From Gracilaria caudata (taxonomy: Eukaryota > Rhodophyta > Florideophyceae > Gracilariales > Gracilariaceae), in contig JASCIV010000134.1 of assembly GCA_030374735.1 (NCBI GenBank), positions 1 to 41,131 on the forward strand: DNA of 41,131 nucleotides, read 5' to 3'. A program made the position numbers and the translations under genes. Shown here one piece after another: positions 39,735 to 41,131 of the stretch (position 1 is its first letter; each line of letters begins with the position of its first letter). The notes below the pieces were generated by a model. The model saw only the letters and a program-made list of their open reading frames with translations, was not told the DNA's origin and did not search any database.

Positions 39735-40368
39735 ATGCCTTCTACCCCGCCCCCGTTTGGGTACTGAGTTTTCTGGTATGGATGTTTTGACCGTGGCACT
39801 GGTGTTCGTCATTGCTTTCCCATGGCACGCCCCGTGTCACCAACAGTAACAACCCCGTGCTTCTAAGAGTAGTTCCGCAACAGACTTGTCCCCGTCCGCT
39901 CCACTGAAAAATGGTGAGCAGTTCAGGAGGAAAATGCAGCAGCACATCCACCCGATTAACCAGCAAGGGACTATCGTCCTTGCAACTCGAATTCGTCATA
40001 CAACGACTGGGACTCGTTTACATACTTCGGCGAGATTCTTTCGCTCACGATGGTGTGCATCTGGGTTCGGCGCCTGTCTGCCTGTTCATAGCTAATCGCT
40101 CTGAATGAAAACGCTGCTTACGCTCCTCTGCCCAGCCAGTGAACAAGAAAATGATATCTAGCTGCGTCTCTGCTGAGCTTTGTTTTCATCATCAGATAAC
40201 TGGCTGTATGTTTATAATGATGCAAACACAGGCGGACCTTCCGACAGATTGGTCTCGTTTTCCGTCATAAGGGATACCTTACCTCCGTTCTCGCAGAACA
40301 AAACGCTCTCACCAACGCGGCATCAATCGCATTTACGCGTGTAATTACTATTGCGTCAAGTAAAACTC
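39735..40368. repeat. Duplicated 3' flank of the hydrolase genes, copy 2
   Basis: This is the partner of 20300-20977, at the same position relative to hydrolase C. No conserved frame is seen. Confidence 0.7.
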
Positions 40369-41131
40369 TCAGCACACTCTCTGCACACCGAATCCCAACT
40401 TCTGAGGCCCGATTGGCACCCACTCAAAGAAAGGTCCGCGCTCCTGCACATATCCCAGTCCCGGGAAAGACTCATGATACGCCAACACTAAGCTCTCCGT
40501 CTTGGACAATTCCGGCAATAGTGTTTCGCGCGATAAGTACGCCTCAGTAAGATTGGTTTCTGTTATGAAACCCCACTCCGGGTTTTGCAACTGATCCGCC
40601 TATTCCACACCCAACCGCAAGGAGACAATTACAACACAATCATGAACGACTAAGTCAGTGACGCCCGCTAACAAGCAACATTGTCATGATGCAAGCACGC
40701 TTTTTTGACGTACCGTTGATACCCATGCGTCGCCGATCAAAACCATTCTTTCATCGTCCTGCTTGATTTCAATTGCACAATGGCCTGGCGTGTGTCCGAA
40801 ACTTGAGATGTACGTAATTCCTTCCATAGGTGATGCTTCCTCTTCGTTCTCAGAATCTACCAGGTGCAACCTTCCAATTCGATCGTATGGTCCAACTGCG
40901 CCTTGATAAACCCTGGCAAATTCAGCTACTCATAAAACACATGAAGATCAGTAAACGGAACGCACTCAAAAACGACGTCAGCTTCTCAATATTGTATGAT
41001 TCAACTTACCGAGAGACTCCGGGTTGGTCGGAGAGTCAGGCGCACTCGGGGTTGAATTTGACCAGAACAAATGTTCCCTAAGCCCGACAAACACATCAGC
41101 GTGCGGAAAGGCGCGTTTGCCGTCGCTGGTC
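40369..41131 (-). CDS. Secreted metallo-beta-lactamase-fold hydrolase C (partial, 5' end outside)
   Basis: The visible gene is complement(join(40369..40590,40714..40925,41010..>41131)). The exon 2 and 3 lengths (212, 222) equal those of copies A and B. Ligands in exon 2 (FGHTPGHC, IGDAW) and exon 3 (AYHESFPG) are kept. The HxHxDH motif would lie beyond the window edge. The intron 2 donor is GTACGT instead of GTAAG. Just before intron 1 the peptide PDSPTNPESLG replaces PASLVDADSLG of copy B, a local burst of changes without loss of frame. The visible part is intact. It is closer to copy B than to A. Confidence 0.88.

Noticed and set aside
41010..41131. Frameshift in hydrolase C at the exon 1/2 junction
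   Set aside because: A first reading suggested a 2-nt loss. Recounting both copies from the donor site gives the same 37 nt, so the frame is intact.
1..41131. tRNA and rRNA genes
   Set aside because: I looked for T-arm (GGTTCGAATCC-like) and rRNA-conserved words and found none convincing; a tRNAscan run would settle it.

Overview
The window is eukaryotic nuclear DNA. It has GT-AG introns, TATA boxes placed before spliced or single-exon genes, AATAAA signals, N-terminal transit peptides and signal peptides, no bacterial-style operons, and retroelement debris. A plastid-type YchF ATPase, a probably plastid-targeted TPR-like protein, few introns, and compact genes between repeat-rich stretches fit a red alga (florideophyte, Chondrus-like). 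That assignment is an inference, not something the sequence proves.

Layout. 1-2,200: gene-poor DNA with a short hairpin and the first copy of a structured-RNA gene family. 2,200-10,000: the ordinary gene island, with YchF (-), a TPR-like plastid protein (+), a small coiled-coil protein (+), a truncated CABIN1/HIR3-like TPR protein (-), a possible C2H2 zinc-finger ORF (+) and a strikingly G+C-rich HAD phosphatase (+). 10,388-16,680: a tandem duplication of about 3 kb carrying two paralogous multi-pass membrane proteins of unknown function, whose middle thirds have been homogenised. 16,680-31,590: larger composite blocks, each made of a conserved non-genic segment (X), a secreted three-exon metallo-beta-lactamase-fold hydrolase gene (-), a decayed fragment of the membrane-protein gene, and a copy of the structured-RNA gene. 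A small secreted peptide gene lies within the first block. 32,190-32,765: a fourth, diverged, inverted copy of the RNA gene. 33,900-38,510: retroelement fossils (a gag-like reading frame with one stop, and an RNase H fragment), a regular array of TTTACAACC-type repeats and a 30-bp-stem hairpin. 39,740-41,131: a third metallo-beta-lactamase gene, cut by the window end.

The most interesting object is the four-copy RNA gene family (about 1,295-1,790; 24,153-24,775; 30,863-31,530; complement 32,190-32,760). Each copy has a central exon of about 216-240 nt followed by an intron of 105-117 nt in the same place, with ATTTG directly after the 3' splice site. The central exon can fold into three helices. 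The diverged inverted copy keeps all three through compensatory changes, while the reading frame is not kept. It looks like a TATA-driven, spliced, structured non-coding RNA that I cannot match to any known family. It travels with the metallo-beta-lactamase and membrane-protein genes in the duplicated blocks.
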